From Shinella yambaruensis (GTDB lineage: Bacteria; Pseudomonadota; Alphaproteobacteria; Rhizobiales; Rhizobiaceae): 64,000 bases of DNA. The translations under genes and the position numbers were made by a program. Below the pieces are notes generated by a model. It did not search any database, was not told where the DNA came from, and worked only from the letters and a program-made list of their open reading frames with translations. The DNA lies in assembly GCF_022899355.1 (NCBI RefSeq), contig NZ_JALJCK010000001.1, positions 713,777 to 777,776 on the forward strand. The letters are read 5' to 3'. Shown one piece after another: positions 27,105-35,182 of this stretch (positions within the stretch are counted from its first letter, which is position 1; each line of letters starts with the position of its first letter).

Positions 27105-27572
27105 ATGACCGTCTTCCGCAAGATCGTGCCCTTCGGCCTCTGCCTTCTCGCAACGGCCGCCATCGCGCAGACGCAGGTCGGCGATGCGCAGATGCTGGGC
27201 GTCAGCGGAACCTGCGCCGAGCTCGTTGTCGGCGACCTCCGGTTCAGCGAGGCGTGCTCGCAAAAGCTGCTCAACGTCACCTATCCGAACGGCCGCGTCG
27301 GCTTCTACTTCGTGCTCGACGACGGCCGGATCGTCACCTTCACCGGCATGGACGGCGACAATCCGACGCCGGATACGGACGTCATCAACCTCGACAAGGT
27401 GATCGTCAGCCGCAAGGACACGCCGGACCAGCCGGATGTCTTTCCGGCAACGGGCACCTGCGGTTTCGGCAATCCGACGAAGGGGTCGGCCACGATTGCC
27501 TGCGAGGGCACGCTGTCGGACGGCAAGCGCTTTTCCGCCGCCTTCACGACGGACGGCAAGCCGCCGACATGA
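27105..27572 (+). CDS. Small exported protein of unknown function
   Basis: 155 aa. Signal peptide at residues 1-21 (FRKIVPFGLCLLATAAIA, then QTQVG). The mature part has four Cys that could form two disulfides (GTCAELVV, SEACSQ, GTCGFG, ATIACEG), a strand-rich core NGRVGFYFVLDDGRIVTFTGMDGD, and a Thr-rich end. The family is not recognised. ATG at 27105 is preceded by GAGCGAGGCG. It lies between uvrC and pgsA on the same strand. Confidence 0.82.
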   Translation: MTVFRKIVPFGLCLLATAAIAQTQVGDAQMLGVSGTCAELVVGDLRFSEACSQKLLNVTYPNGRVGFYFVLDDGRIVTFTGMDGDNPTPDTDVINLDKVIVSRKDTPDQPDVFPATGTCGFGNPTKGSATIACEGTLSDGKRFSAAFTTDGKPPT

Positions 27573-27727
27573 GCCCGCCGGCCCCGCAGAATTCGCGGCG
27601 TTTTCCGCGAATGGCCGCGACATTCGCCCACGCTCCGTAAATTCGCCAAGAATTGCCGGAAACAAAGGTTGACGGCGCTGTCACAAAGACCTCATCTAGC
27701 CGCAAACCTGTCGAGACTGAAGAATCC

Positions 27728-28312
27728 ATGGCTTCCCGCGCATACAGCATACCCAACCTCCTCACCTACGGCCGTATCGTGGCCGTTCCGCTGATCGTTC
27801 TCTGCTTCTTCGTCGAAGGGCGGCTGGAATCGTCGGACTTTGCGCGCTGGGCGGCCTTCTGGCTGTTCGTCGTCGCCTCGATCACCGACTACCTCGATGG
27901 TTACCTCGCCCGCATCTGGAACCAGACGTCGAATATCGGCCGCATGCTCGACCCGATCGCCGACAAGCTGCTGGTCGCCTCGGTTCTGCTCCTGATGGCC
28001 GCGGACGGCACCATCGCCGGCTGGACGATCTGGGCCGCGATCATCATCCTGTGCCGCGAGATCCTCGTCTCGGGCCTGCGCGAATATCTCGCCGACCTCA
28101 AGGTCAGCGTGCCCGTCACGCGCATCGCCAAGTGGAAGACAGCGATCCAGATGTTCGCCATCGCCTTCCTCTTGGCCGGCCCCGCCGGCGACAAGATCCT
28201 GCCCTACACGACCGAGATCGGCATCACCCTGCTCTGGGCCGCCGCGCTCATCACCATGTATACCGGCTACGACTATTTCCGCGTCGGCCTGAAGCACATC
28301 GTGGACGAGTGA
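27728..28312 (+). CDS. pgsA: CDP-diacylglycerol--glycerol-3-phosphate 3-phosphatidyltransferase
   Basis: PgsA makes phosphatidylglycerol phosphate, the committed step to phosphatidylglycerol and cardiolipin, in the inner membrane. 194 aa with about five membrane segments. The CDP-alcohol phosphotransferase motif is complete: DYLDGYLARIWNQ then GRMLDPIADK, with all the Asp of the D-G-A-R-G-D-D signature. It begins with the family sequence YSIPNLLTYGRIVAVP. One base separates its stop from moaD, so pgsA-moaD-moaE form a run. Confidence 0.97.
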   Translation: MASRAYSIPNLLTYGRIVAVPLIVLCFFVEGRLESSDFARWAAFWLFVVASITDYLDGYLARIWNQTSNIGRMLDPIADKLLVASVLLLMAADGTIAGWTIWAAIIILCREILVSGLREYLADLKVSVPVTRIAKWKTAIQMFAIAFLLAGPAGDKILPYTTEIGITLLWAAALITMYTGYDYFRVGLKHIVDE

Positions 28313-28313
28313 G

Positions 28314-28568
28314 ATGACGAAGCTCGTCTATTTCGCCTGGGTGCGCGAACGGATCGGCAAGGGCGAGGAGGAGATCGACCTGCCCGCCTCCGTCAGGACC
28401 GGCGGCGACCTGCTCGCCTATCTGAAGACGCTCGGCGAGGACTATGCCCACGCGCTGGAGCATGAGAAGGTCATCCGCATCGCGATCAACCAGGAGCATG
28501 TCGAGCACGACGAGCCCATCCTCGATGCCCGCGAGATCGCCCTCTTCCCGCCGATGACGGGAGGCTGA
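28314..28568 (+). CDS. moaD: Molybdopterin synthase sulfur-carrier subunit
   Basis: An 84-aa ubiquitin-fold protein ending in the required Gly-Gly (PPMTGG), which is activated as a thiocarboxylate to donate sulfur to precursor Z. The N terminus KLVYFAWVRERIG and the run AREIALFPPMTGG are typical. It lies 1 bp after pgsA and 3 bp before moaE, so MoaD and MoaE are made together. Confidence 0.95.
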   Translation: MTKLVYFAWVRERIGKGEEEIDLPASVRTGGDLLAYLKTLGEDYAHALEHEKVIRIAINQEHVEHDEPILDAREIALFPPMTGG

Positions 28569-28571
28569 GCG

Positions 28572-29039
28572 ATGACCGGCGACGTCCCGGTCGTCGTGCG
28601 TGTCCAGACGGAGGATTTCGACGCCGCCGCGGAAGCCGCCCGCCTTGCCGCCGGGCGGCGCGATGCCGGCGCCGTCGTCACCTTCACCGGCCTCTGCCGC
28701 GACGAGGGCGGCAGGCTTTCCGCGCTGGAGCTCGAACATTATCCCGGCATGGCCGAGGCCGAGATCGGCCGCATCTGCCGGAAGGCCGTGGAGCGTTTCT
28801 CGCTTCTCGGCATTACCGCCATCCATCGTGTCGGCAAGATCGCGCCGGGCGAGAACATCGTGCTCGTCATCGCGCTCGCCCCGCACCGCCACGCCGCCTT
28901 CGACGGCGCCTCCTTCGTCATGGATTTCTTGAAGACCTCCGCTCCTTTCTGGAAGAAAGAGCACTTTGCCGATGGTAGCGAGGGCGGCTGGGTGGATGCC
29001 AAGGAAAGCGACGACAGGGCGCGGGAGGCGTGGTCGTAG
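28572..29039 (+). CDS. moaE: Molybdopterin synthase catalytic subunit
   Basis: 155 aa. MoaE binds MoaD and converts precursor Z to molybdopterin in the cytosol. Family segments seen are GAVVTFTGLCRDEGGRLSALELEHYPGMAE, HRVGKIAPGENIVLVIALAPHR, and the C-terminal APFWKKEHFADG containing the conserved lysines of the active site. It follows moaD by 3 bp. The window's molybdopterin oxidoreductase (18207-20321) is a potential client. Confidence 0.95.
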   Translation: MTGDVPVVVRVQTEDFDAAAEAARLAAGRRDAGAVVTFTGLCRDEGGRLSALELEHYPGMAEAEIGRICRKAVERFSLLGITAIHRVGKIAPGENIVLVIALAPHRHAAFDGASFVMDFLKTSAPFWKKEHFADGSEGGWVDAKESDDRAREAWS

Positions 29040-29070
29040 CGGAAATCCGCGCCATGGTGTGCCATGTCGC

Positions 29071-29210
29071 GTGGATCCTCGGGTCGAGCCCGAGGATGAC
29101 GCCAGAAGGCAGGGCATACAGACCAGCCATGTTGCCTTTTGCCGCACCGTTTGACGGTCAGGCAACCTCTCCTCCTCTCCGTCATCCTCGGGCTCGACCC
29201 GAGGATCCAC
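29071..29210. repeat. Pair of family B modules in perfect inverted orientation
   Basis: The 30-bp module at 29071-29100, built on the CCTCGGG/CCCGAGG palindrome, is the exact reverse complement of that at 29181-29210. Eighty bp of unrelated sequence separate them. They lie between the convergent moaE and permease genes, where the transcripts could fold into a large hairpin. Confidence 0.8.
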
Positions 29211-29226
29211 CCGCACGGCACACCCT

Positions 29227-30123
29227 CTACGGCACCGGCCGCTCCCGCCGGAAAATGACCAGCAGCAGGACGAGCGCGGAAAAGATCACCAGGTCGCGCC
29301 ATAAGAATTCGCCATAGGCGCTCCACAGCGTCTCGGCGAGACCCATGGCCGCGCCGCCGAGGGCGGAGAGCAGCGGCGTGCCCGCCCCGCCGATGGCGGC
29401 GATGAACAGCACCTTCACCCCGAAGACGAGGCCGCCGCCGAAATCCATGTTGCCGTAGTAGGAGACGGCGAGGATGCCGGTGAGGCTGGCGATCAATGCC
29501 GCCAGCGCATAGGCCGAAAGGTAGACGCCCGCGGTATCGACGCCGCAGAGTTCCGCCGCCTGCCGGTCCTCGGAGACCGCCCGCCAGCGCCGGCCCCAGG
29601 CGGAACGGGCGAGGAAGACGTGGCCGGCAAGGACGATGGCGGCCATGGCCGCGGTGTTCGCCAGTTGCAGCACCGTCAGTGCGACAGGAAAGGCCGGATC
29701 GCCCCACAGCACGACCGGCGTGTTGAGGAAGGGCGGCAGCCAGAGGCTGCGGGTGTCCGCGGCGAGCCGCGCCGTCTCCATCAACACCAGCACGACGCCG
29801 AGCGCGGCGACCACCACCGTATTGTCCGAGGAGAAGGCGAGCGGGCGCATGACATGGCGCCCGACGACGAGGCCGGCGCCGACGCCGTAGAGCAGCGCCA
29901 CGACCGCGCCGAAGCCGAGCGCGGCGGGCAGCACCAGCCACAACCGGTCCCAGCCGTAACCGGAAAACAGGATGAACATCTGCGCGGCGAAGGCGAAGAG
30001 TGCGCCATAGGCGACATCCGCCCGGCGCGTCACGGCAAAGGCGATCGAATAGCCGAAGGCGAGTGCCGCATAGAGCGCGGCAACGGGCGCGGCATTGGCG
30101 ATCTGCTGGAGGAAATAGGCCAT
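29227..30123 (-). CDS. LivH-type branched-chain amino acid ABC transporter permease, orphan
   Basis: 298 aa with about eight membrane helices. Family features are the N-terminal YAALAFGYSIAFAVTRRADVAYGALFAF (compare the GLNLVxG.xxxxxGA pattern), the cytoplasmic coupling loop RRWRAVSEDRQAAELCGVDTAGVYLSAYALAALIASLTGIL (EAA-like), and GVKVLFIAAIGGAGTPLLSALGGAAMGLAE. Partner LivM, ATPases and binding protein are all absent nearby, so it is an orphan or works with subunits encoded elsewhere. Start ATG at 30123. It is divergent from the CGNR regulator. Confidence 0.88.
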   Translation of the reverse strand: MAYFLQQIANAAPVAALYAALAFGYSIAFAVTRRADVAYGALFAFAAQMFILFSGYGWDRLWLVLPAALGFGAVVALLYGVGAGLVVGRHVMRPLAFSSDNTVVVAALGVVLVLMETARLAADTRSLWLPPFLNTPVVLWGDPAFPVALTVLQLANTAAMAAIVLAGHVFLARSAWGRRWRAVSEDRQAAELCGVDTAGVYLSAYALAALIASLTGILAVSYYGNMDFGGGLVFGVKVLFIAAIGGAGTPLLSALGGAAMGLAETLWSAYGEFLWRDLVIFSALVLLLVIFRRERPVP

Positions 30124-30205
30124 GGCGGTTCCGGGCTTTCCCGCATTGTCACGCACGCCTCCCGGGAAGCCACTGCCTGCCCTTCTGGAACCGTGCTGGA
30201 AATTA

Positions 30206-30233
30206 TAACTGGCAAAAAGACTTTTACCAGTTA
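30206..30233. promoter_or_regulatory. 28-bp dyad between the permease and the CGNR regulator
   Basis: TAACTGG (30206-30212) and CCAGTTA (30227-30233) are perfect arms. The pairing continues inward through an A-run and T-run, giving about 11 of 14 pairs. It lies 9 bp before the regulator's ATG and about 85 bp from the permease start, well placed for repression of both. Confidence 0.6.
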
Positions 30234-30242
30234 GAATATCGC

Positions 30243-30797
30243 ATGACCTTTTCCTGGACCCCGCATCGTTTCTCCGGCGGCGCGCTCGCCCTCGATGTCG
30301 CCAATTCCGTGGTGCTGCGCGGCGATCCCGATCGGCGGATCGACCGTTTCGCCGATCCCGCCATCATGGACGCCTTCCCCGCCGGGGCGGACAGGCACGG
30401 GGCGGAGCATGCGCGTTTCGGCCCGCTCGAGGCGGTGAGCGAGGATGGACGCGCGGGGCTGATCGCGCTGCGCGAGGCGATCGACCGGCATTTTCGCGCC
30501 GAAGTGCGAGGCCATGGGACGCCGGCGCTGCTTGCCGACCTCCTGGAGGCCATCGCCGCCACGCTGCGCCGCTCGGGCAACCGGCCGCGGGCGCTCGATA
30601 CCGCGACGGCGCGCTCCGCCCTCCTGCTGCTGGCACATCCGGAGCCGGAGCGGCTGAAGATCTGCCCGAACTGCCATTGGCTCTTTCTCGACCGCAGCCG
30701 CAACCGCTCGCGCGCCTGGTGCGACATGGCCGTCTGCGGCAACCGGGCAAAGGCCAGCCGCCATTACCACCGCAACCGCGAGGAGACACGGCCATGA
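30243..30797 (+). CDS. CGNR zinc-finger (ABATE-domain) regulator
   Basis: 184 aa. The N-terminal ABATE-type domain begins with GGALALDVANSVVLRGDPDRR. The C terminus is the CGNR zinc finger, CPNCHWLFLDRSRNRSRAWC and then CGNRAKASRHYHR, with Cys141, Cys144, Cys160 and Cys165 as zinc ligands. Such proteins are presumed stress-response transcription factors. It is divergent from the orphan permease across a dyad, and its stop overlaps the following lipoprotein gene by 4 nt. Confidence 0.92.
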   Translation: MTFSWTPHRFSGGALALDVANSVVLRGDPDRRIDRFADPAIMDAFPAGADRHGAEHARFGPLEAVSEDGRAGLIALREAIDRHFRAEVRGHGTPALLADLLEAIAATLRRSGNRPRALDTATARSALLLLAHPEPERLKICPNCHWLFLDRSRNRSRAWCDMAVCGNRAKASRHYHRNREETRP

Positions 30798-31300
30798 AAA
30801 AATCCTGGCTGATCCTGCTGCCGCTCCTGCTCGTCCTTGCCGCCTGCCAGCGCGAGGCGGGAACCGATCCGCTGAAGCTGACGGGCAAGATGTTCGTCTT
30901 CAACTACCGCCTCGCCTATGCCACCTACATGGTGACGCTCGACCGCACCGCGCCGGTGCCGGAAGGTTCCGTGGTGCGGGCCGAGTTCGAGAATCCGGCG
31001 GGCGGCGCGCCGCTGACGCTGGAGCGCAAGCTGTTCGCCAATCTCACCCGCGTCGCGCTGGAGAGCCCGGACATTTCCTGCGTGAAGAAGGGCGTGCCCT
31101 ACAAGGTGGCCATCCAGGTCGTCGGGCCCGACGGTGCGGTGCTGCAAAGCCTGGAAACCCAGGTCACCTCCAGTGCCGACCAGAGCATCCTGCCGGCAAA
31201 GGCCCTGGTCGTCGGTCCCGGCTACGACAGGAATCCGGAGGTGTTCAAGGACGGCAAGACGCCCGCGCATTTCGAAACGGCGACGTGTCCCGCCAGCTGA
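30794..31300 (+). CDS. Probable lipoprotein of unknown function, 168 aa
   Basis: The N terminus MKKSWLILLPLLLVLAAC is a lipoprotein signal with Cys18. The mature part is beta-rich (GKMFVFNYRLAYATYMVTLDRT, GAPLTLERKLFANLTRVALESPDISC) and looks like an immunoglobulin-type fold; two further Cys may pair. No family is recognised. It overlaps the CGNR gene by 4 nt (ATGA), which implies coordinated production with the regulator. The 469-aa exported protein begins 58 bp downstream. Confidence 0.82.
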   Translation: MKKSWLILLPLLLVLAACQREAGTDPLKLTGKMFVFNYRLAYATYMVTLDRTAPVPEGSVVRAEFENPAGGAPLTLERKLFANLTRVALESPDISCVKKGVPYKVAIQVVGPDGAVLQSLETQVTSSADQSILPAKALVVGPGYDRNPEVFKDGKTPAHFETATCPAS

Positions 31301-31358
31301 CGAATATTCGCCAGGGATCGCGCGTTCCATCCAAAGCTGCTCCCGGAGGATCGGACAC

Positions 31359-32768
31359 ATGCGTTTCCTGGCTGCCCTGGCTTTCGGCTTTTTAGTGTTC
31401 TCCCCTGCGGCCCATGCCGAGGAGGCAGCGGCCTGTCCGGCAAAGCCCGTAATCCTTGCCTTTTCGGATACGGTACTGGCGGACCGGGAGAAACTGCCGC
31501 GCTTGAAGGCGCGGGGTTTCGGGGCGGAAGCGGCCTATCTGAAGATCCGCTACGGCGGGCTTTCCATGGACGAGGCGACAGCCCTCGCCCACGGACTGCG
31601 CGATGCCGGCGTGCGCGAGGCGATCGATCTTGCCGGCGCCCTCGATGCGGCGCGCGACGGGTTCGATGCGCTGGGCGATGCCGATCCGGTTCAGCTCAAC
31701 GGGCTGATTTCCACCGTGCGTGCGATCCTGCTGCATGGGGATGGCGACAGGTTGCTGGCCGCGATCGCCGGCCTGCCGCCGGAGCGGCAAGTCTCGCTCA
31801 GCGGGCGGATCGTGCCCGCCATCGCTGACCGGCCCGATGAGGAAAAGGCCAAACTCGCCGCATCGGCGGGCCGCCACAAGCTGTTCTTCCTTCAGGCAGG
31901 GCTCGTTGCGAGCCAGCGCGACCCGAATGCCTGGCCGGTCTTCGTTGCAGGCTTTCCCGACACGACCAGGCTTGCGGACCTGACGCAGCTCTGGAGCTGG
32001 GCGCCGGCGCTCGTCGGCAGTCCGGCCCTGCCGCGGCTTCCGGTGCCTGACGCCGCGGCCCAGGCGACGCAGAAAAGCCTGCACACCGTCTGGATCGCGG
32101 CGGCGAAGGAGCCGGAACGCGATTTCCTGATGACCTATGTGAACCAGACCGGCGATATCGCCTCGACAGCAAAGGTGGCAGAGGTGGTTCTGGCCGAGAT
32201 CACGGCCGGGCGGGTCAGGCCGGAGGGTCTTCTCGATCCGGCATGGCTGGTGGCCTACAGGGCTCTTCGCGCCGCAGGGCCCGATCCCGCCGTGGTCGAC
32301 TCGACGCTCGAAAGCATACCCATCAATACGCGCCGCGTCGTGCCCCGGACCGGCAATGTCTCGGTACGGGACCTCATCGACCGGGTCGTGGCGATCGACA
32401 CGCTCGCTCCCTACCTCGCCGGCAAATCCGATGTCCCTCCGGACATGCCGATGGACATCAGCCTGAAATTCCAGGCGGAATGGCCCTTGTGGGTGGAGCT
32501 TTCCAAATCCCTGAAATCCGTGCCGCTGACACCGCTCGCCAAAGACCCGGTCAAGGCGCCGATCGTCGCGGAACTGCTGTTTGCCGGCGGCGATCATGCG
32601 CGCCTTGCCGATTTCGTCCTTGCCGTCGAGCCGGTCGAAACAAGGCTTGCCCTCGCCACGGATCTTGCAATTCGCCTCGATCGCGGCTGCCGGAGCTATC
32701 TGCGCCACCCGGCCGAAGCGCTGCTCCTGGCCGGCCAGCCGCTCTTCAAGTTCGATCCGGCACAATGA
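31359..32768 (+). CDS. Exported protein of unknown function, 469 aa
   Basis: Signal peptide at residues 1-20 (LAALAFGFLVFSPAAHAEEA). The mature protein is largely alpha-helical, with no membrane segment and only two or three Cys. It contains series of helical pairs such as DEATALAHGLRDAGVREAIDLAGALDAARDG and PIVAELLFAGGDHARLADFVLAVEPVETRLALATDLAIRL, suggesting an alpha-solenoid. I recognise no catalytic motif or named domain. CCGGAGGATCGG precedes the ATG at 31359. It probably follows the regulator and lipoprotein in one transcript, ending at the hairpin at 32770. Confidence 0.8.
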   Translation: MRFLAALAFGFLVFSPAAHAEEAAACPAKPVILAFSDTVLADREKLPRLKARGFGAEAAYLKIRYGGLSMDEATALAHGLRDAGVREAIDLAGALDAARDGFDALGDADPVQLNGLISTVRAILLHGDGDRLLAAIAGLPPERQVSLSGRIVPAIADRPDEEKAKLAASAGRHKLFFLQAGLVASQRDPNAWPVFVAGFPDTTRLADLTQLWSWAPALVGSPALPRLPVPDAAAQATQKSLHTVWIAAAKEPERDFLMTYVNQTGDIASTAKVAEVVLAEITAGRVRPEGLLDPAWLVAYRALRAAGPDPAVVDSTLESIPINTRRVVPRTGNVSVRDLIDRVVAIDTLAPYLAGKSDVPPDMPMDISLKFQAEWPLWVELSKSLKSVPLTPLAKDPVKAPIVAELLFAGGDHARLADFVLAVEPVETRLALATDLAIRLDRGCRSYLRHPAEALLLAGQPLFKFDPAQ

Positions 32769-32795
32769 AAAACCGGAGCCTATCGGCTCCGGTTT
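32766..32795 (-). terminator. Terminator shared by the 469-aa protein gene and ndk
   Basis: A perfect 11-bp stem AAACCGGAGCC / GGCTCCGGTTT with loop TATC. The T-run is better on the minus strand (five T), so it mainly ends ndk. It can also stop the convergent plus-strand transcript. Confidence 0.8.
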
Positions 32796-32839
32796 CCAAA
32801 TCACGTCAAAGGCTTCCGGCCGGAGCCGGACAAACCGAT

Positions 32840-33262
32840 TCAGCCGACGATTTCGGTGTCGGAGAACCAGTACTTGATTTCCTGGGCAGCGGTTTCCGGA
32901 GCGTCCGAGCCGTGAACCGAGTTCTCGCCGATCGACAGGGCATGCGTCTTGCGGATCGTGCCCTCGTCGGCGTTGGCCGGGTTGGTGGCGCCCATGACTT
33001 CGCGGTTCTTCAGGATGGCGTTCTCGCCTTCCAGGACCTGGACGACCGTCGGGCCGGAGGTCATGCCTTCAACGAGCTCGCCGAAGAACGGACGCTCCTT
33101 GTGAACGGCGTAGAAGCCTTCGGCTTCGCGCTTGCTCATCCAGACGCGCTTGGAAGCAACGACGCGCAGGCCCGCGTCTTCGAGCATCTTGGTGATCGCG
33201 CCGGTCAGGTTGCGCTTCGTCGCGTCCGGCTTGATCATCGAAAAGGTGCGTTCAATCGCCAT
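32840..33262 (-). CDS. ndk: Nucleoside diphosphate kinase
   Basis: 140 aa, normal length. Ndk passes the gamma-phosphate of ATP to other nucleoside diphosphates through a phosphohistidine. The active site is [27 protein letters not shown], with the catalytic His in NSVHGSD. N-terminal [11 protein letters not shown] is the usual beginning. ATG at 33262 has GGGAAAC upstream. It is a single gene, with GST 105 bp upstream on the same strand. Confidence 0.98.
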   Translation of the reverse strand: MAIERTFSMIKPDATKRNLTGAITKMLEDAGLRVVASKRVWMSKREAEGFYAVHKERPFFGELVEGMTSGPTVVQVLEGENAILKNREVMGATNPANADEGTIRKTHALSIGENSVHGSDAPETAAQEIKYWFSDTEIVG

Positions 33263-33367
33263 TTTCCCGTTTCCCTTGGTTTTCCGGTGAAAGTGGCCGG
33301 TTCCATAGCCGCCAACGCCCCGCAAAACAAGAGGGGCGCCGCGATTGGCGCCGTCAGCGGCAAAGTT

Positions 33368-34057
33368 TCACGCCGCCGTCACACGGTGGCCGACGCCGCC
33401 GTGCAGGTCGAGGCAGCGGGCGAACCAGCCGGCGACGGGATCGCCCTCCTCCAGCACTTTCGTGCCTGCCGTCGTGCGCAGCCACTGCAGCGCGCCGAAG
33501 ACGATGTAATCGGGGAAAAGCGGGCCTTCACCGCCGATGAAGGGCTGAACCTTCAGCATGTTGCGCAGCGGCTGGAGCTTCTTGGCGAAGCCCTCGACCT
33601 CCGCCTTGCCGGCCGCCGCGATGTCCTCCAGCGAGGCGCCGAGGCGCTCCTCGCGGCTGCGGCGGAAATAGACCTGGTCGGCGGGCTCCAGCAGGTTGTG
33701 GATGTCGAGGATGGCGATACGGGTGACGGCCATGTGCAGGGTGGATTGCGACCAGTTCTCGATGAAGCGGGCCATCGCCTTGCCGCCCTCCCCGCCGAAC
33801 AGCGACGGCCGGTCGGGATAGGCCTCGTCGAGATAGAGGGCGATGTCGAAACTGTCGCGCACCAGCCGGTCGCCGTCGCGCAGGAGCGGCACCGTCGCCG
33901 TGCTGCCGCCCTCGATGGCCGGGATCTCGGTGAAGCCGACCGGGACCGTCTCGTAGGCAAGGCCCTTGTGGGCGAGCGACATCACCGTCTTCCACACATG
34001 GGGCGAGAACTGGCGGGTCCGGTCGGCGCCGGAAAGCGCGTAGAGCAATCGGGTCAT
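33368..34057 (-). CDS. Glutathione S-transferase family protein
   Basis: 229 aa. The thioredoxin-like N domain reads SPHVWKTVMSLAHKGLAYETVPVGF, then AIEGGSTATVPLLRDGDRLVRDSFDIALYLDEAYPD, which includes the glutathione-binding (V)PLL and DS motifs. A helical C domain follows with FPDYIVFGALQWLRT. ATG at 34057 starts MTRLLYALSGADRTRQFSPH. The motif CPFC is absent, and a Ser in FSPHVWK may take its place, as in many bacterial GSTs. Substrate unknown. Confidence 0.88.
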   Translation of the reverse strand: MTRLLYALSGADRTRQFSPHVWKTVMSLAHKGLAYETVPVGFTEIPAIEGGSTATVPLLRDGDRLVRDSFDIALYLDEAYPDRPSLFGGEGGKAMARFIENWSQSTLHMAVTRIAILDIHNLLEPADQVYFRRSREERLGASLEDIAAAGKAEVEGFAKKLQPLRNMLKVQPFIGGEGPLFPDYIVFGALQWLRTTAGTKVLEEGDPVAGWFARCLDLHGGVGHRVTAA

Positions 34058-34189
34058 CAAAGCCTCGTTTCGGTTTGCCGCCATTGGAGCGCAGGACGGC
34101 GCCGTGCGCAAATCAGATAATTTCATGGGTGACATTCACGCGGCCGATGCGCGCTTCGGCTATAGTTGCGGCAGATCACGGAGACAACG

Positions 34190-34699
34190 ATGCTCGACCA
34201 CTACCGCATGTTCGCCGCCTACAATGCCTGGGCCAACCGCACGCTTTACGCCGAGGTCGGCAAGCTCGACGACGAGGCCTTTCGCCGGAACCTCGGCGCC
34301 TTCTTCGGCTCGCTGCATGGCACGCTGAACCATCTGCTCGCCGCCGACCGGATCTGGATGAAGCGCTTCACGGGCAGCGGCGATGCGCCGGCACGCCTCG
34401 ATGCGATCCTCCACGAGGATCTTGCCGGCCTTGCGGCGGCGCGGCAGGCGGAAGACGCACGCCTGATCGCCTATACCGATTCGCTTTCGGAAGCGGCGAT
34501 CGCCGCCGATTTCACCTATAGCCCGCTCACCAATCCGGCGGTCATCACCCACCCGCTCGGCCCCGCCCTCACCCACATGTTCAACCACCAGACCCACCAT
34601 CGCGGCCAGTGCCACGCCATGCTGACCATGGTGGGCGGACCGAGCATCACGCTGGACCTCATCTCCTTCGTGCGTACCGAGGGATCGAAATTCCTATAA
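34190..34699 (+). CDS. DinB-family four-helix protein
   Basis: 169 aa. The fold and metal site of the DinB/YfiT family are visible: LDHYRMFAAYNAWANRTLY at the start, LHGTLNHLLAADRIWM with one metal His, and HMFNHQTHHRGQCHAML with the other two. DinB-like proteins are often thiol-dependent transferases or damage-induced proteins; the specific activity is unknown. ATG at 34190 has GGAGACAACG upstream. A small hairpin follows the stop codon. Confidence 0.9.
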   Translation: MLDHYRMFAAYNAWANRTLYAEVGKLDDEAFRRNLGAFFGSLHGTLNHLLAADRIWMKRFTGSGDAPARLDAILHEDLAGLAAARQAEDARLIAYTDSLSEAAIAADFTYSPLTNPAVITHPLGPALTHMFNHQTHHRGQCHAMLTMVGGPSITLDLISFVRTEGSKFL

Positions 34700-34704
34700 A
34701 TTTT

Positions 34705-34814
34705 AGGGTGAGTGACCCTTCCTGTTCCTGCAATAGTGGTGATACAGTTGCACGGTATGGGAGCGCTCGGCATCGATTTTGGGGGCTGCTCCGTCCTGTC
34801 ACCCAAGTGACAGG
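34705..34814 (+). promoter_or_regulatory. Structured leader region before the 94-aa orphan
   Basis: Two hairpins lie here: AGGGT / ACCCT (34705-34719) just past the DinB stop codon, and CCTGTCAC / GTGACAGG with loop CCAA (34795-34814), 83 bp before the next ATG. The first could be a weak terminator. The second is a perfect 8-bp stem with no T-run, so it is more likely a regulatory or protein-binding hairpin. Confidence 0.45.
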
Positions 34815-34897
34815 CACGGGCGATCGGTAATGGGATAGTCGCTGCCATCGGGGCTGGTGCGGGACGGCACAGGCCTCTCCTGAAAGAGGGAAGAACA

Positions 34898-35182
34898 ATG
34901 GCAAGAACGACCGAAGAGTGGGCAGCCCTGCTCGGCAGTACGCTTTGCAAGATGGCACGGGTTTACGGTACCGATGCCCCGAATGCCTACCTGCCGGAGG
35001 AGTGCTATCCGGTAATCGAGAAGACCTTCGAAGTGGCGCTGAAGGAAGCCCGCGCGGAGGGTTATGCGGCAGCGATGCGCGAACTCCAGCAAAATCGCGC
35101 GCCCCGCAGCAAGGAACCGGCCCGTTCGACCGTGATCGGGCAGGTGATGCGGGTGATCCCGCTCGCCCGGCGGACGGCATGA
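34898..35182 (+). CDS. Orphan protein of unknown function, 94 aa
   Basis: The protein is helical and charged: ARTTEEWAALLGSTLCKMARVYG, then PEECYPVIEKTFEVALKEARAEGYAAAM, then a basic tail QNRAPRSKEPARSTVIGQVMRVIP. Two Cys, no signal peptide and no membrane segment. GAGGGAAGAACA precedes the ATG. I know no family. It has GC-rich coding bias and a good ribosome site, so it is probably a real cytosolic protein, perhaps rhizobium-specific. Confidence 0.65.
   Translation: MARTTEEWAALLGSTLCKMARVYGTDAPNAYLPEECYPVIEKTFEVALKEARAEGYAAAMRELQQNRAPRSKEPARSTVIGQVMRVIPLARRTA

Noticed and set aside
30243..32768. Anti-phage defence island around the CGNR gene
   Set aside because: No nuclease, helicase, NTPase or effector domain is present. 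The two downstream proteins are exported, which fits an envelope function better.
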